Virus record (IMG/VR): IMGVR_UViG_3300027770_000131
Span: 1-36,920 of that record
Source of the DNA: a virus
Length of the DNA: 36,920 nucleotides
Direction: 5' to 3' (one strand)
Each line of letters begins with the position of its first letter. Position 1 is the first letter of the stretch. Below are positions 15,702-24,329 of this stretch, piece by piece. The translations under genes and the position numbers were made by a program. Under the pieces are notes generated by a model. The model saw nothing but the letters and a program-made list of their open reading frames with translations. It made no database searches and was not told the origin of the DNA.

Positions 15702-15860
15702 TTATCTTTTATTTTTATCGTTTTTATGGAAAGAATCAATCAACTCATTAATTGATATTAACTTATCTTCTGTACTAAGTAACGAATTCTGTAATATTTC
15801 ACTTATTGGTAAAATGTAATTATAATACATTTCAGTTCTTGTATACGTAAAATAGTTCAT
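15702..15860 (-). CDS. Small hypothetical protein
   Basis: I take the ATG at 15860 (MNYFTYTRTEMYYNYILPIS), giving 52 residues, because it falls one base after the stop of the upstream gene. The longer in-frame start at 15929 would overlap that gene by 68 bases. The protein is helical, Tyr-rich at the N-terminus and basic at the end (FHKNDKNKR). No family is recognised. It is the last gene before the terminator. Confidence 0.55.
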   Translation of the reverse strand: MNYFTYTRTEMYYNYILPISEILQNSLLSTEDKLISINELIDSFHKNDKNKR

Positions 15861-15861
15861 A

Positions 15862-16305
15862 TTATTTTTTTGTTTTATAAAACTTAAAAAATTCGTTATT
15901 TTCAAATACTGAGTTAATCGAATCTTCAATTAAATTATATATTGTTGGTTTTAAACTATCTGAATTAACTGGGATTTCATTCTTCATGTAAAGAGTCATT
16001 TCACAATTTGTAAAACTTCTTTTTCCGTATTTTACACCTGACTGCCTAATATCAAAGTCTACGATTGTTTTATCTTTAAAAAATGGGATAATATTATTTG
16101 AATCAATAGAGTTATAGATTGTTTGTCTTATACTTTTATCTGTATCTCGTATTATTCTATTGTAATTTACTAAACCATCAATTTTTGGTTCAGCCCAAGC
16201 CGAAATATTAATATAAATTGCTTTTGGGTTTTTATTATTTACACTACCGTAAACAACATTATAGTTTTTAAATTGATTGACTTTTAATTCTTTTCCTTTT
16301 TTCAT
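15862..16305 (-). CDS. Hypothetical phage protein
   Basis: This protein of 147 residues has alternating strands and helices: a basic start MKKGKELKVNQFKNYNVVYG, then NPKAIYINISAWAEPKI, a helix IRDTDKSIRQTIYNSID, and RSFTNCEMTLYMKNEIPVNS. No catalytic signature or membrane helix is visible. It is the first gene of a short unit driven by the Bacteroidota-type promoter at 16323-16353 and ended by the terminator at 15673-15698. A separate host-type promoter suggests timing different from the late structural genes around it. Confidence 0.65.
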   Translation of the reverse strand: MKKGKELKVNQFKNYNVVYGSVNNKNPKAIYINISAWAEPKIDGLVNYNRIIRDTDKSIRQTIYNSIDSNNIIPFFKDKTIVDFDIRQSGVKYGKRSFTNCEMTLYMKNEIPVNSDSLKPTIYNLIEDSINSVFENNEFFKFYKTKK

Positions 16306-16322
16306 ACCTGGTGTTTTTTATC

Positions 16323-16353
16323 CAAGTATAGTAAAAAATAATTAATGTGTCAA
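16323..16353 (-). promoter_or_regulatory. Bacteroidota-type promoter
   Basis: On the - strand TTGACA begins at 16353. Its TTG is followed after 20 bases by TATACTTG (16330-16323), one base off TAnnTTTG. The spacing is identical to that of the two promoters near 32560. It drives the gene starting at 16305. Confidence 0.65.
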
Positions 16354-16364
16354 TACCCTATGGC

Positions 16365-16697
16365 TTATTTTTTAATAAAAAATATAACGAATCCTAACAC
16401 AATTTGCAAAAATGTGACAATAGCAACAGTGGCAACCCATTTATTCTTCTGACTGTAAATTTCATCTTTGGCTTCCTTCATTTGCTGTGGTGACCAAACG
16501 TCATTAACCTTCTCAATCCAAGTCTTGTGGTCTGAAACTAATCTTTCAGTATTTTTAAAATCGGATAACGTATTTTGCATTTCTTGAAAGCGAGAATCAA
16601 TATCTTGTCTCATTCTTTCGTAGTTGTCATTTAATCTTTCTAATTCTTTAAGGACTAACTTACTGTAGTCACCCCAAGTTTCATTTTGTGGATTCAT
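16365..16697 (-). CDS. Tail-anchored coiled-coil membrane protein, XhlA-like
   Basis: This 110-residue protein has a long charged helix with coiled-coil spacing (residues about 10-60, LVLKELERLNDNYERMRQDI and following) and a single C-terminal transmembrane helix (about 89-107, WVATVAIVTFLQIVLGFVIF) ending in KK. This layout is that of the XhlA type of holin-associated proteins, or of a spanin-like component. Lysis function is inference from topology. It lies four bases after the gene at 16701-16952 in transcription order. Confidence 0.6.
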   Translation of the reverse strand: MNPQNETWGDYSKLVLKELERLNDNYERMRQDIDSRFQEMQNTLSDFKNTERLVSDHKTWIEKVNDVWSPQQMKEAKDEIYSQKNKWVATVAIVTFLQIVLGFVIFFIKK

Positions 16698-16700
16698 TTT

Positions 16701-16952
16701 TTAACAAAATTTAAATTGACTTACCATTATTTTTAAATTTTGAAACATTTCTTTATAACACTTTAACTTCTCGTCTTTATCTTTTTGATTCTCAATTTCA
16801 GACGCTTCAAATTCCATTATTTTATTAATTTCTGATACAATAACTTTGTTATTATTATCATCAACCTCTACCTCAAAACTATCTAAACAAAGCTTATCAC
16901 TTAGTTCCTTAAGTTTTATCAAATTTTCGTTGGTTTCAATAGAACTATGCAT
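16701..16952 (-). CDS. Small hypothetical acidic protein
   Basis: The 83-residue protein has a helical N-terminus (NENLIKLKELSDKLCLDSFE), a short beta turn with DDNNNK, and a helical C-terminus that ends KIMVSQFKFC with a terminal cysteine. It is closely spaced with the coiled-coil membrane gene that follows, so they are probably cotranscribed. No family is recognised. Confidence 0.55.
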   Translation of the reverse strand: MHSSIETNENLIKLKELSDKLCLDSFEVEVDDNNNKVIVSEINKIMEFEASEIENQKDKDEKLKCYKEMFQNLKIMVSQFKFC

Positions 16953-16974
16953 TTTAATTGTAAATTAAGTTATC

Positions 16975-17754
16975 TTAATTATCTATTAAGTTATTTTTTA
17001 ATTCCATGAGTTTAGAAATCTTCTCTAGAAATATTTCATTATCAATTTCTTGCTCTTCTAATAGTTTACCCTTAACTTTTAATAATTTTTCTTTTGATTC
17101 ACCTGTCTCCTCGCTAATTAATTTATCCACAATTTTAATACATTCATTAACTTCTGTTTGATAAAACTCTTTTTTTGCGTCAAGACTTGGGCTCATTAAA
17201 ACTTTAATCACTTTTTTATCCGAATCAGTCAAAGTAGCATATTTTTCATTGTATTTTTCAACCATTAATTTTGAAATCATACTTAATGGTAAATCAAAAC
17301 TCTCATTGACTTCTTTTGGTTTGTTTGCTAAAATATAATCAGTTATTTTTTTTACTTCTGTCGTTACTGTTTCAATATTCTGGGGTGTTTTATTGATAAA
17401 TGTCAATTTTGTAATTGATTCATGCAGGTTCAATAAATCATAGCTATCACTAATATTAAAATTGACTTTTTTTAACATTGAAGTTAATTTTGTGTTTTCT
17501 TTTAATATGTCTTTCTGACTATATTTCTCTAATAATCTTAAGTTTTCTGAAACAAAAGAAAAAACAGATAACGAATCGTCGCTTATTTTGTTTTCTATAT
17601 TACTATAAATTAAAAATTGCGTTCTTAATATTTCACTTTCTTTAATTGCTTTAATATATTGTTTAAACAATTTTTTAGTCTTTTCGTCTTTTTTTGCAAT
17701 CGCTTCAACTAGTAAATTATTGAACGTATTTTTAATTTTACCAAAATTTTGCAT
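16975..17754 (-). CDS. Helical protein, candidate prohead core protein
   Basis: The 259 residues are almost all helical and rich in Lys/Glu/Leu, without membrane segments. The N-terminus, MQNFGKIKNTFNNLLVEAIA, has L-V-E17/A18, a possible prohead-protease site, and resembles the targeting modules of other head proteins here. It is transcribed immediately after the portal gene, where T4 has the small core genes 67 and 68 between 20 and 21. A prohead core or internal protein is therefore a reasonable inference, although there is no clear sequence similarity that I can point to. Confidence 0.6.
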   Translation of the reverse strand: MQNFGKIKNTFNNLLVEAIAKKDEKTKKLFKQYIKAIKESEILRTQFLIYSNIENKISDDSLSVFSFVSENLRLLEKYSQKDILKENTKLTSMLKKVNFNISDSYDLLNLHESITKLTFINKTPQNIETVTTEVKKITDYILANKPKEVNESFDLPLSMISKLMVEKYNEKYATLTDSDKKVIKVLMSPSLDAKKEFYQTEVNECIKIVDKLISEETGESKEKLLKVKGKLLEEQEIDNEIFLEKISKLMELKNNLIDN

Positions 17755-17769
17755 TAGTACTATTTTACT

Positions 17770-17778
17770 TTATAAATA
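17770..17778 (-). promoter_or_regulatory. Candidate phage late promoter box
   Basis: On the - strand GATATTTATAAAGTAAAAT lies in the gap between portal and core-protein genes. The box starts 24 bases before the ATG at 17754. Confidence 0.5.
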
Positions 17779-17806
17779 TCATTATTTTTTCAAAAATCTT
17801 AAATTA

Positions 17807-19861
17807 TTATTTCAACATATCATCAATATCATTAATCATAGTGTTAATACCTTCATTTATTTTTATATTTTTATTATAAATTTTAGTATTTTCTATTGGT
17901 TTTGGTTCGTTATCAACCATATCAATTAATTTGTTAATAAATAATCCTTTATATTTTTCGGACCTTTCGTTTAATTTATTTTGAATTTTTTTCTTCTCTT
18001 CAACTAATAAATTATCAATTTTTTTAATTTCTTCGGCTGTTGTTTCAGCAGCTGTTTCTTCCGCACCAGCAACTTCACCAGCAGCCGCTGCCTCACCACC
18101 TGCTTCAGTAGCTGCTGCTGATTCTTCACCTTCAGCACCAGCTTCAGCACCACCCTCACCACCACTAAAATCTAAATCGGTTTCAGTTGTACCACCACCA
18201 CCAAATCCACCACCTAATCCAGACGTGCTACCACCACCGCCGCCTCCACCTGCAGGGGCTGCACCACCATCAGCTGCCGCGCCACCGCCACCTTCCATTG
18301 CAGCATCAATATCACCGTAAATTCTATCAACAGTATCAAACATACCTGTATGTTTAATAACTTGTGCTGTGTTTGCAATTTCAGCAGCTGCCGCTTTTTC
18401 CATTCTTTGTTCAAGAAGGTCTTGTTTAATATCATCATCAGACCATCCAAGAATTTCTCTTTTAGCTCTTGTCATTGACATAGCACCAAAACCATTACCA
18501 GCATCAGATACTGCATCTTTGTACAACGTAACTTTTAATTGTGTGTGTTCAACTTTAAGCATTTCAGCTTGTGTTGATGGATTATTTAATGTTAATGTAA
18601 AGTTATCTAAATCATCTTCAAAACCTAATACATACAAATGAATAATTACAATTTTATTTAATTCCTGTAACATTGCTTGTTGTATTCTGTTAACAGTTCT
18701 AGAAAATCTAATATCTTGAAGTGCAAGATTTTTACCATCGCCAGTTGTTTCATCAAAACCTAAAAATGGTTTTGGAACTCTTAACGCAGTAAATAATTTT
18801 TTCTGTAAGTATTCAATATCCGCAATCTGGTCTAGATTTGCAGCACCTGGTAATGTATCGATTGGATTAGGTGCGTCTTCACTTCTTACAGGAATAAAAT
18901 AATCTTGGTCGTTTGACAATTGATTATATCTCAAATCAATCTGACCTGTTGCTGGGTCAACAATTGGTGCTCTTTTAAATCTATTGGCTATTTCATTTAC
19001 GTATGCTTCAACATCTTTATCATCAATATTACCAACATAGATTTTATATATTCTTCTTTCTGGTGCTCTGGTAACACGATAAACCAACATAGCATCTTCA
19101 GAAAGAATTAATTGTTTCCAAATTCTTCTAGCCTTTTCTAAAACAGATGTACCGTATGGTAATCTTCTATCATCGCCTAATAATCTAAAGTGAGCCATTT
19201 GCCAAGAATTAAACTCAACATCACGGCCTCTCCAATAAAATTTAACCTTATCTGTTATATAATTTTCGTCTGTTTTTTGAGTTAACATATCGAACAAACC
19301 ACCATCACGTCTTTCCATTTCATAGTTTGGCATTTGTTTAACACTAACAACACCATTCTTATCATCGATATTAAGGTAGACAAAATTATCACCGTACTTA
19401 CAAGTATTTCTTGTCCACATGGGTAAAGATGTATGTATATCTAATCTGTTAAACAACAAATCTTCAACAATGGTTTTAACTCTTTTGCTTTCAGAATAAA
19501 CATTAATCATTCTACCATTAGAATTTAATGTTGTTGATTCTTCCATCATAATATCTAAAGCGGCCGCTATTTCTGGATAAAATTCCATAGCTTCAAAATC
19601 TGAATACGAACCAATTCTAGTTGTTTCATAATTTACAGCTTGTTGAAATAAGCCTGTCTCAACTTTTTTCCATACTTGACCTAAGTATCTATTTTGTTGT
19701 GCTTGTAATTTTGCAATCTCAAATTCCTGCTTATCAGTTGTTTTTAATAAAACATCTTTATTGATATTAAATCTTTGAGGTGCGGGTTCATTAACTTTAA
19801 ACCCATCAGGCCCTAATATTTTGCCTAATTTCTGAAATATGGTTAAATTATTTTTTGCCAT
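17807..19861 (-). CDS. 20: Portal vertex protein, gp20-like, with Gly/Ala-rich C-terminal extension
   Basis: Residues 1 to about 520 follow T4 gp20 (524 residues): YSDFEAMEFYPEIAAALDIM, then NTCKYGDNFVYLNID, LPYGTSVLEKARRIWKQLIL, YRVTRAPERRIYKIYVGNID and EDDLDNFTLTLNNPS. It forms the dodecameric DNA channel at the head vertex. After the normal end comes a tract at about residues 522-610 made of Gly, Ala, Glu and Thr, including a run of seven glycines, then about 75 residues of helix with INE670/G671 close to the C-terminus, a possible prohead-protease site. The local GC-richness of this tract contrasts with the AT-rich surroundings. The terminase lies just upstream and the core-protein candidate downstream. 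Confidence 0.93.
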   Translation of the reverse strand: MAKNNLTIFQKLGKILGPDGFKVNEPAPQRFNINKDVLLKTTDKQEFEIAKLQAQQNRYLGQVWKKVETGLFQQAVNYETTRIGSYSDFEAMEFYPEIAAALDIMMEESTTLNSNGRMINVYSESKRVKTIVEDLLFNRLDIHTSLPMWTRNTCKYGDNFVYLNIDDKNGVVSVKQMPNYEMERRDGGLFDMLTQKTDENYITDKVKFYWRGRDVEFNSWQMAHFRLLGDDRRLPYGTSVLEKARRIWKQLILSEDAMLVYRVTRAPERRIYKIYVGNIDDKDVEAYVNEIANRFKRAPIVDPATGQIDLRYNQLSNDQDYFIPVRSEDAPNPIDTLPGAANLDQIADIEYLQKKLFTALRVPKPFLGFDETTGDGKNLALQDIRFSRTVNRIQQAMLQELNKIVIIHLYVLGFEDDLDNFTLTLNNPSTQAEMLKVEHTQLKVTLYKDAVSDAGNGFGAMSMTRAKREILGWSDDDIKQDLLEQRMEKAAAAEIANTAQVIKHTGMFDTVDRIYGDIDAAMEGGGGAAADGGAAPAGGGGGGGSTSGLGGGFGGGGTTETDLDFSGGEGGAEAGAEGEESAAATEAGGEAAAAGEVAGAEETAAETTAEEIKKIDNLLVEEKKKIQNKLNERSEKYKGLFINKLIDMVDNEPKPIENTKIYNKNIKINEGINTMINDIDDMLK

Positions 19862-19903
19862 TTTTTTTATTTAATTATAACGATTTTTTAATTTAAATCA
19901 AGT

Positions 19904-20152
19904 TTATTTGACATAATCACATTCTACGTATGCTAATCTTTCTTGCACACCATTTAATACTGATATGTCATAAACATAAGTACAAATCCAATCTTGACCC
20001 TGTGTCCCAGGCAAAGCATTACAATAAGAATTTTTATCACCCCTATTTCGTATTTTGTTATTATATGTTGGCGCTTCGGGGGTCCAAGTATATAAAAAAT
20101 TACCGTAAGTTTTTAGAGCGTATTTGCCTCTAGATTGTGGTTGAACTGCCAT
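19904..20152 (-). CDS. Small hypothetical protein between terminase and portal
   Basis: This 82-residue protein starts MAVQPQSRGKYALKTYGNFL and is rich in Tyr, Asn and Cys (three cysteines: SYCNALPG, WICTYVY, VECDYVK). The pattern suggests a small beta-fold, perhaps with disulphides or metal binding. It is transcribed 11 bases after the large terminase stop. A virion role such as a head-tail connector or decoration protein is possible from context only. Confidence 0.6.
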   Translation of the reverse strand: MAVQPQSRGKYALKTYGNFLYTWTPEAPTYNNKIRNRGDKNSYCNALPGTQGQDWICTYVYDISVLNGVQERLAYVECDYVK

Positions 20153-20163
20153 TTTATATTTTT

Positions 20164-21945
20164 TTATTTTGAGCCGCTAAATAACCACATATACTGACCT
20201 TTTGGGTCTTGCATATTTCTAGCCACAGTTGGGCTAAAATTTGGTTTTGGTGCGGCAGCTTTATGTCTATTTTCTTTTGAAACAAAACCAGTACCCCTTT
20301 GTGCCTCAGTATCAGTTTGAACTGTACTTGCAACCCAACTATTTAACATAGCTTTAGTTTGCTTTTCTAATCTTTCAAGGTTTTTAAATGAATGTTCTAA
20401 AACCCACAAACACATTCCCATTGCCATCAACAAATCATCATGATAACCATCCATATGGTCAGCACGACCATTTTTATAAACAAATGTTTTCATTTCAGAT
20501 ATCATTCTGGCAGACCTTATCTTAACAATATTATTTCTAATTTTTTCTTCTAAATTAGCAACTAATTGTGCTCTAAGTGAACTTACTTGAAGGCCTGGGA
20601 CTTTATTATCTTTTTTATATGCCTCCATTTGTTTTTGTTTAGTTGATAATATTTTACCGTTTGGTGTATCATAGTGTAACCTTTTGTAATCAAATTCTAA
20701 TAACTTTAAAACTGTTGCTACACCCATACCACCTGTAATATCGACAACGGTATATGCTTTGTATAATTCACCATACTCCTCAACAATTTGGGCCAATAAA
20801 TCTGGTTGAATCTTACCTTGATATTCCATTACCTGTTCCATTGTTGTAAAATCTAACATAACAATAGTAGATGAATCCTCACTATCACCTCTAGAAACGT
20901 CAACACCCATAATATATTGGTGACCTTCTTCAGGTTGTTTCCAAATCCAAATTTCATTTTCAGAACCACTAATAAATTCTGGCTCTTTAACATTTAATCT
21001 ATCCTGTTCTTCAATAATTTCTTCGTTAATTACGTTACCACCAGAACCAATAAATGATACATCCAATTCCTGTGCTATCATTCTAGAATCATTATTCATA
21101 CCTCTACACATTTCCTCATACCAAGATGAAGTTGGTTTATAACCGCCGTCAATCATTCTAGCGTATGAATCAAAACAAAATTCAATTTCATCAAATATTT
21201 CATCTCCTTTAACCCATTTAAGGTCTTTATTGTACCTTAAATCTTCATACCATTTCATTTCAATTATATTGAAATTATTCTTTTTTGCTTTTGATTGTGC
21301 GTATGTTTCATAATAAAGCTTATCCATACCATTTGGTGTTGATATAAGTGTTGCCTTACCACCAGTACCAAGTGCCGTTAAAGCAGCACCAAATACAATA
21401 GCACCATTATCAATATACGCTGCCTCATCCATAACAAGATATGTCGGCGTAAAACCTCTAAGAGCATCCTTTGATGTTGCTACGGCTTTAACACGACTAC
21501 CATTTGGTAGCTTTATCTCTTTTTTTGAATCTGTTATGAAAATACTTTTTGATTCGTTTTTATGTGAACCATAATACTCTGGACCCCAAACCCATCTAGG
21601 TAACTGTGAAACAAAATCTTTAATTTTTGCTAAAAATTCAAATGCCAATTCTTGCTTATTTGCAATAATTAGAACCGCTTCTGGATTCTCTTCATCGGCA
21701 AAACCTACCTTAATTGATAGATAAGCGGCTGTTGTTGTAGATACACCAGCCTGTCTAGGTTTAGTTATTAAATTAAACCTATGGTGCTCATACGCGTGGC
21801 AAATTTCTTTTTGTCTTGGGAATAATTTGAATTGGACAAATCCTTCTTGAGTTTTGTCAAATGTTTCTAAGTAAGTCTCAATTGCATAAATTGGACTAGA
21901 TAGACACTTGGCGTACTCTTTTATTATTTCTTGTCTTGTCAACAT
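20164..21945 (-). CDS. 17: Large terminase subunit, gp17-like
   Basis: The 593 residues are similar in length to T4 gp17 (610). The ATPase domain shows the Q-motif-like FPRQKEICHAYE, Walker A at 61-70 (TKPRQAGVST), Walker B with catalytic Glu at 169-175 (YLVMDEA) and the coupling motif ISTPNG (201-206). The RNase H-like nuclease domain shows GVDVSRGDSEDSS (D349), the central VVDITGGMG and the C-terminal DHMDGYHDDLLMAMGM acidic residues. Walker A is the deviant form usual for terminases. It powers DNA packaging and cuts the concatemer. A candidate late box precedes it. Confidence 0.96.
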   Translation of the reverse strand: MLTRQEIIKEYAKCLSSPIYAIETYLETFDKTQEGFVQFKLFPRQKEICHAYEHHRFNLITKPRQAGVSTTTAAYLSIKVGFADEENPEAVLIIANKQELAFEFLAKIKDFVSQLPRWVWGPEYYGSHKNESKSIFITDSKKEIKLPNGSRVKAVATSKDALRGFTPTYLVMDEAAYIDNGAIVFGAALTALGTGGKATLISTPNGMDKLYYETYAQSKAKKNNFNIIEMKWYEDLRYNKDLKWVKGDEIFDEIEFCFDSYARMIDGGYKPTSSWYEEMCRGMNNDSRMIAQELDVSFIGSGGNVINEEIIEEQDRLNVKEPEFISGSENEIWIWKQPEEGHQYIMGVDVSRGDSEDSSTIVMLDFTTMEQVMEYQGKIQPDLLAQIVEEYGELYKAYTVVDITGGMGVATVLKLLEFDYKRLHYDTPNGKILSTKQKQMEAYKKDNKVPGLQVSSLRAQLVANLEEKIRNNIVKIRSARMISEMKTFVYKNGRADHMDGYHDDLLMAMGMCLWVLEHSFKNLERLEKQTKAMLNSWVASTVQTDTEAQRGTGFVSKENRHKAAAPKPNFSPTVARNMQDPKGQYMWLFSGSK

Positions 21946-21956
21946 ATTCTTTTATT

Positions 21957-21965
21957 TAATAAATA
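21957..21965 (-). promoter_or_regulatory. Candidate phage late promoter box
   Basis: On the - strand GCATATTTATTAAATAAAAG precedes the terminase ATG (21945), with the box starting 20 bases upstream. It is one of the best matches to the consensus. Confidence 0.6.
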
Positions 21966-21991
21966 TGCTAGTAGACGATTAAAACCGTATT

Positions 21992-23017
21992 TTAATGTTT
22001 TTTGAAATATTTAACCCATGTGCTTCTTGCAAATTCACTTGTCTTAATAAGTCCTAATTTATTTAATTTCTGTATATTAAGTTTTCTAAATTTATAAGCA
22101 AATTTAATTTTCTTTACAATATCGTCACTTGATGTTTGGCTAGCTTTATAAAAACAGCTTAACCAACTAATTTCATTAGAGCCAATGATTGGTATATCAT
22201 TAGAAACAAAATCAGCAGCAACAATATTAAATGTTTCGTTTAGTGACACTTGTAAACCAATGTCCATTTTACGTATAATATCATTAAAATCTTTGTGACT
22301 ATACCATGGGTGCTCAATTAATGTATGAATCTCTTGGTTTTCAAATAATGCTCTAATATTTATTAGTGCGCTATCACCTTTTTCTATTCTTTCGCTGTTT
22401 ATATGAAAATGAATTGGTTTTGTAATTTTATTCCCAAAATCAATTGCAGCGACTGCTTGTATTAATTGATTTTTCATTGGTCTTATAGCACCAAAGCAAC
22501 CAATATCAACATGTTTTTTATCTTTAAAAATAATCTTTTCTCCATTCATAACTGGATAATAATTTGGTAAAAAAATTAAATTATTCACCCCAGATTTTTT
22601 CAAATCGCTGTACATTTTTTCAGTATTTGGTGCAATTTGAACTTTATTTTTTTTACCCATTTTATCGTATAAAAAAATCCATTCCATAGCCATACCTTCA
22701 TTTGCAATAAATGGCATTTCAGAATGTAGTCTAATAATCCAATTAACCCTTGGATGTAATTTATGTAACGTGTCAAATTTTTCTGGGATAACCCAAAGAG
22801 CTTCAACAATTACATGTGTTGGTTTATACTTTGAAACTTCTCTATCTATACAATTATTATCATCGACCTGAACTAAGTTAGATTCAATGCCGTTTCTGTT
22901 AAGCATGTCATTAACAAATGTTGCACTGTTAAATAATCCAGAATGCAACGTTTTTGCTGTTGGCATGTTGTACAATCTTCTCTTTTTTAATACAAATAAA
23001 ATTTTTGGGGTTGTCAT
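21992..23017 (-). CDS. GT-B glycosyltransferase-like protein
   Basis: The start is set at the ATG at 23017 (MTTPKILFVLKKRRLYNMPT). The longer in-frame start at 23098 would lie inside the terminator of the upstream gene and upstream of the candidate promoter box. The product has 341 residues. A Rossmann-type opening (KILFVLKK, FVNDMLNRNGIESNLVQVDD) and a C-terminal donor-domain pattern (MDIGLQVSLNETFNIVAADF, then SNDIPIIGSNEISWL, matching E-T-F..V..D....G.PII.S) place it among GT-B/GT4 enzymes. It is a third glycosyltransferase, isolated within the head gene block and with its own promoter box, so it may modify a virion protein. The acceptor is not known. Confidence 0.8.
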   Translation of the reverse strand: MTTPKILFVLKKRRLYNMPTAKTLHSGLFNSATFVNDMLNRNGIESNLVQVDDNNCIDREVSKYKPTHVIVEALWVIPEKFDTLHKLHPRVNWIIRLHSEMPFIANEGMAMEWIFLYDKMGKKNKVQIAPNTEKMYSDLKKSGVNNLIFLPNYYPVMNGEKIIFKDKKHVDIGCFGAIRPMKNQLIQAVAAIDFGNKITKPIHFHINSERIEKGDSALINIRALFENQEIHTLIEHPWYSHKDFNDIIRKMDIGLQVSLNETFNIVAADFVSNDIPIIGSNEISWLSCFYKASQTSSDDIVKKIKFAYKFRKLNIQKLNKLGLIKTSEFARSTWVKYFKKH

Positions 23018-23029
23018 GTGAGGCTTTTT

Positions 23030-23038
23030 TAATAAATA
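23030..23038 (-). promoter_or_regulatory. Candidate phage late promoter box
   Basis: On the - strand TTATATTTATTAAAAAAG lies between the terminator at 23088-23111 and the glycosyltransferase ATG (23017), 21 bases from box start to ATG. Confidence 0.6.
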
Positions 23039-23087
23039 TAACTTACACTTGCATTTTATAAATAAATCTTTATAAAAATTTACAAAA

Positions 23088-23111
23088 AAAACACTCAATA
23101 ATGAGTGTTTT
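23088..23111 (-). terminator. Intrinsic terminator
   Basis: AAAACACTCA (23088-23097) and TGAGTGTTTT (23102-23111) form a perfect ten-base stem with a four-base loop, followed in the - direction by a T-run. It ends the unit of putative head genes whose last gene stops at 23117. Confidence 0.88.
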
Positions 23112-23116
23112 AATTT

Positions 23117-24325
23117 TTATAAAAATTCGTCAAAATTATCTCCGTTTTCTTCCCAATCATCCCCCATGTTTAATTCGTTTATTGCCTGATTAAACTCATC
23201 TTCTTGTAACCCTCGCTTAACACCATGTAATATTTCATCAATAACTTTTTGCCCTCTTTTAGTACCTGCCATAATCTCCCTCATTTGATTATGAAATTCT
23301 TTTGCTGGTAATGAAGCTAATTCAGAATATATATGATGTTTTAAACCAAAATCATCGGCAGGTATTTTGTCAGTAAATTTACCCCAAACAGCTGGACCTA
23401 ATCTCATATCCCATGGCTCTGCTGCTAAGAAATCTGCTTTATTAACAACATAGTTTGCCATATTTTTATCTTTTGGTAAACCATGTGCTGATAACAATTC
23501 CATAACACCCTTAACAATTTCATGAATTAATACAGGGAATACCATAGCTTGTGCATGTATTTTAGCTTTAGGGTTTTGTTCAGTTGGAAATTCAACCCTA
23601 ACAACACCACCGTTAACTTGATTATCCATTTTAGGGATAACATAATACATATAATCAGCAGCTGACATCATCTTGTTATACTTATTCGGTAATCTAGGGT
23701 CCATATCAGTTAATTCATCATCAACCATATGAAACATGTGATTACATTTTTTAGCAGCACCTTGTCCCATAGCATTTAAAAACCTTCTCTTATAAACTTC
23801 ATCAGTTGCATTGACCATGTCATCGTGTGACTCAAATTCCATACCCTCAACAGGCATTGGTTTTGGGTTTTTCTTAGTACCTTCTATATTAATATTAGGC
23901 GTCAACTCGGCAACAATTTCAACAGCGTCTTCACCCATATTATACTCTTCTCTAATCATTTTAATTGCCAATTCTTCAAGGGCTTTTTTGTGCTTAGATT
24001 CTAACCCAATAGTTTCATAAACAATTGGCATCATTTCTGTCATAACCTTTTGGTTATCTATGTTTTCAACGTCAAATGCTCTTTTATAACGCTTACAAAC
24101 TTCATTAAAACGCTCACCTAAAGCCTTTTCCTCAAAAGACGATTCATCCCCTTCTGGAAATGCTGGATGTTTACCTAAAGAGTGTCTTTGATTAACTAAA
24201 TCATCTTCTAAAGTTGGGTGCATCCTTTCAGTTAGTCCCTCTGGATACATTACACCTTCATTTAATACTTTTTTTTGCGTTGATTTAGCCAATGCTTTTT
24301 CTGCTAATTTTTTAAATTCGCTCAT
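23117..24325 (-). CDS. Putative internal head/structural protein
   Basis: This protein of 402 residues has no recognised domain. It starts MSEFKKLAEKALAKSTQKKV followed by LNE23/G24, fitting a removable N-terminal targeting peptide cut by the prohead protease. The middle is helical with many Met residues. It contains MVFPVLIHEIVKGVMELLSA, which looks like a metallopeptidase helix but lacks the second zinc His (HEIVK rather than HExxH). The C-terminus is acidic (MGDDWEENGDNFDEFL). It is last in a tight operon with four other large unusual proteins. I infer a packaged or scaffolding-associated protein. Confidence 0.65.
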   Translation of the reverse strand: MSEFKKLAEKALAKSTQKKVLNEGVMYPEGLTERMHPTLEDDLVNQRHSLGKHPAFPEGDESSFEEKALGERFNEVCKRYKRAFDVENIDNQKVMTEMMPIVYETIGLESKHKKALEELAIKMIREEYNMGEDAVEIVAELTPNINIEGTKKNPKPMPVEGMEFESHDDMVNATDEVYKRRFLNAMGQGAAKKCNHMFHMVDDELTDMDPRLPNKYNKMMSAADYMYYVIPKMDNQVNGGVVRVEFPTEQNPKAKIHAQAMVFPVLIHEIVKGVMELLSAHGLPKDKNMANYVVNKADFLAAEPWDMRLGPAVWGKFTDKIPADDFGLKHHIYSELASLPAKEFHNQMREIMAGTKRGQKVIDEILHGVKRGLQEDEFNQAINELNMGDDWEENGDNFDEFL

Positions 24326-24329
24326 ATTT

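Noticed and set aside
23018-23098. 27-residue N-terminal extension of the third glycosyltransferase
   Set aside because: It overlaps the terminator and the candidate promoter box; the Rossmann strand starts directly after the ATG at 23017.
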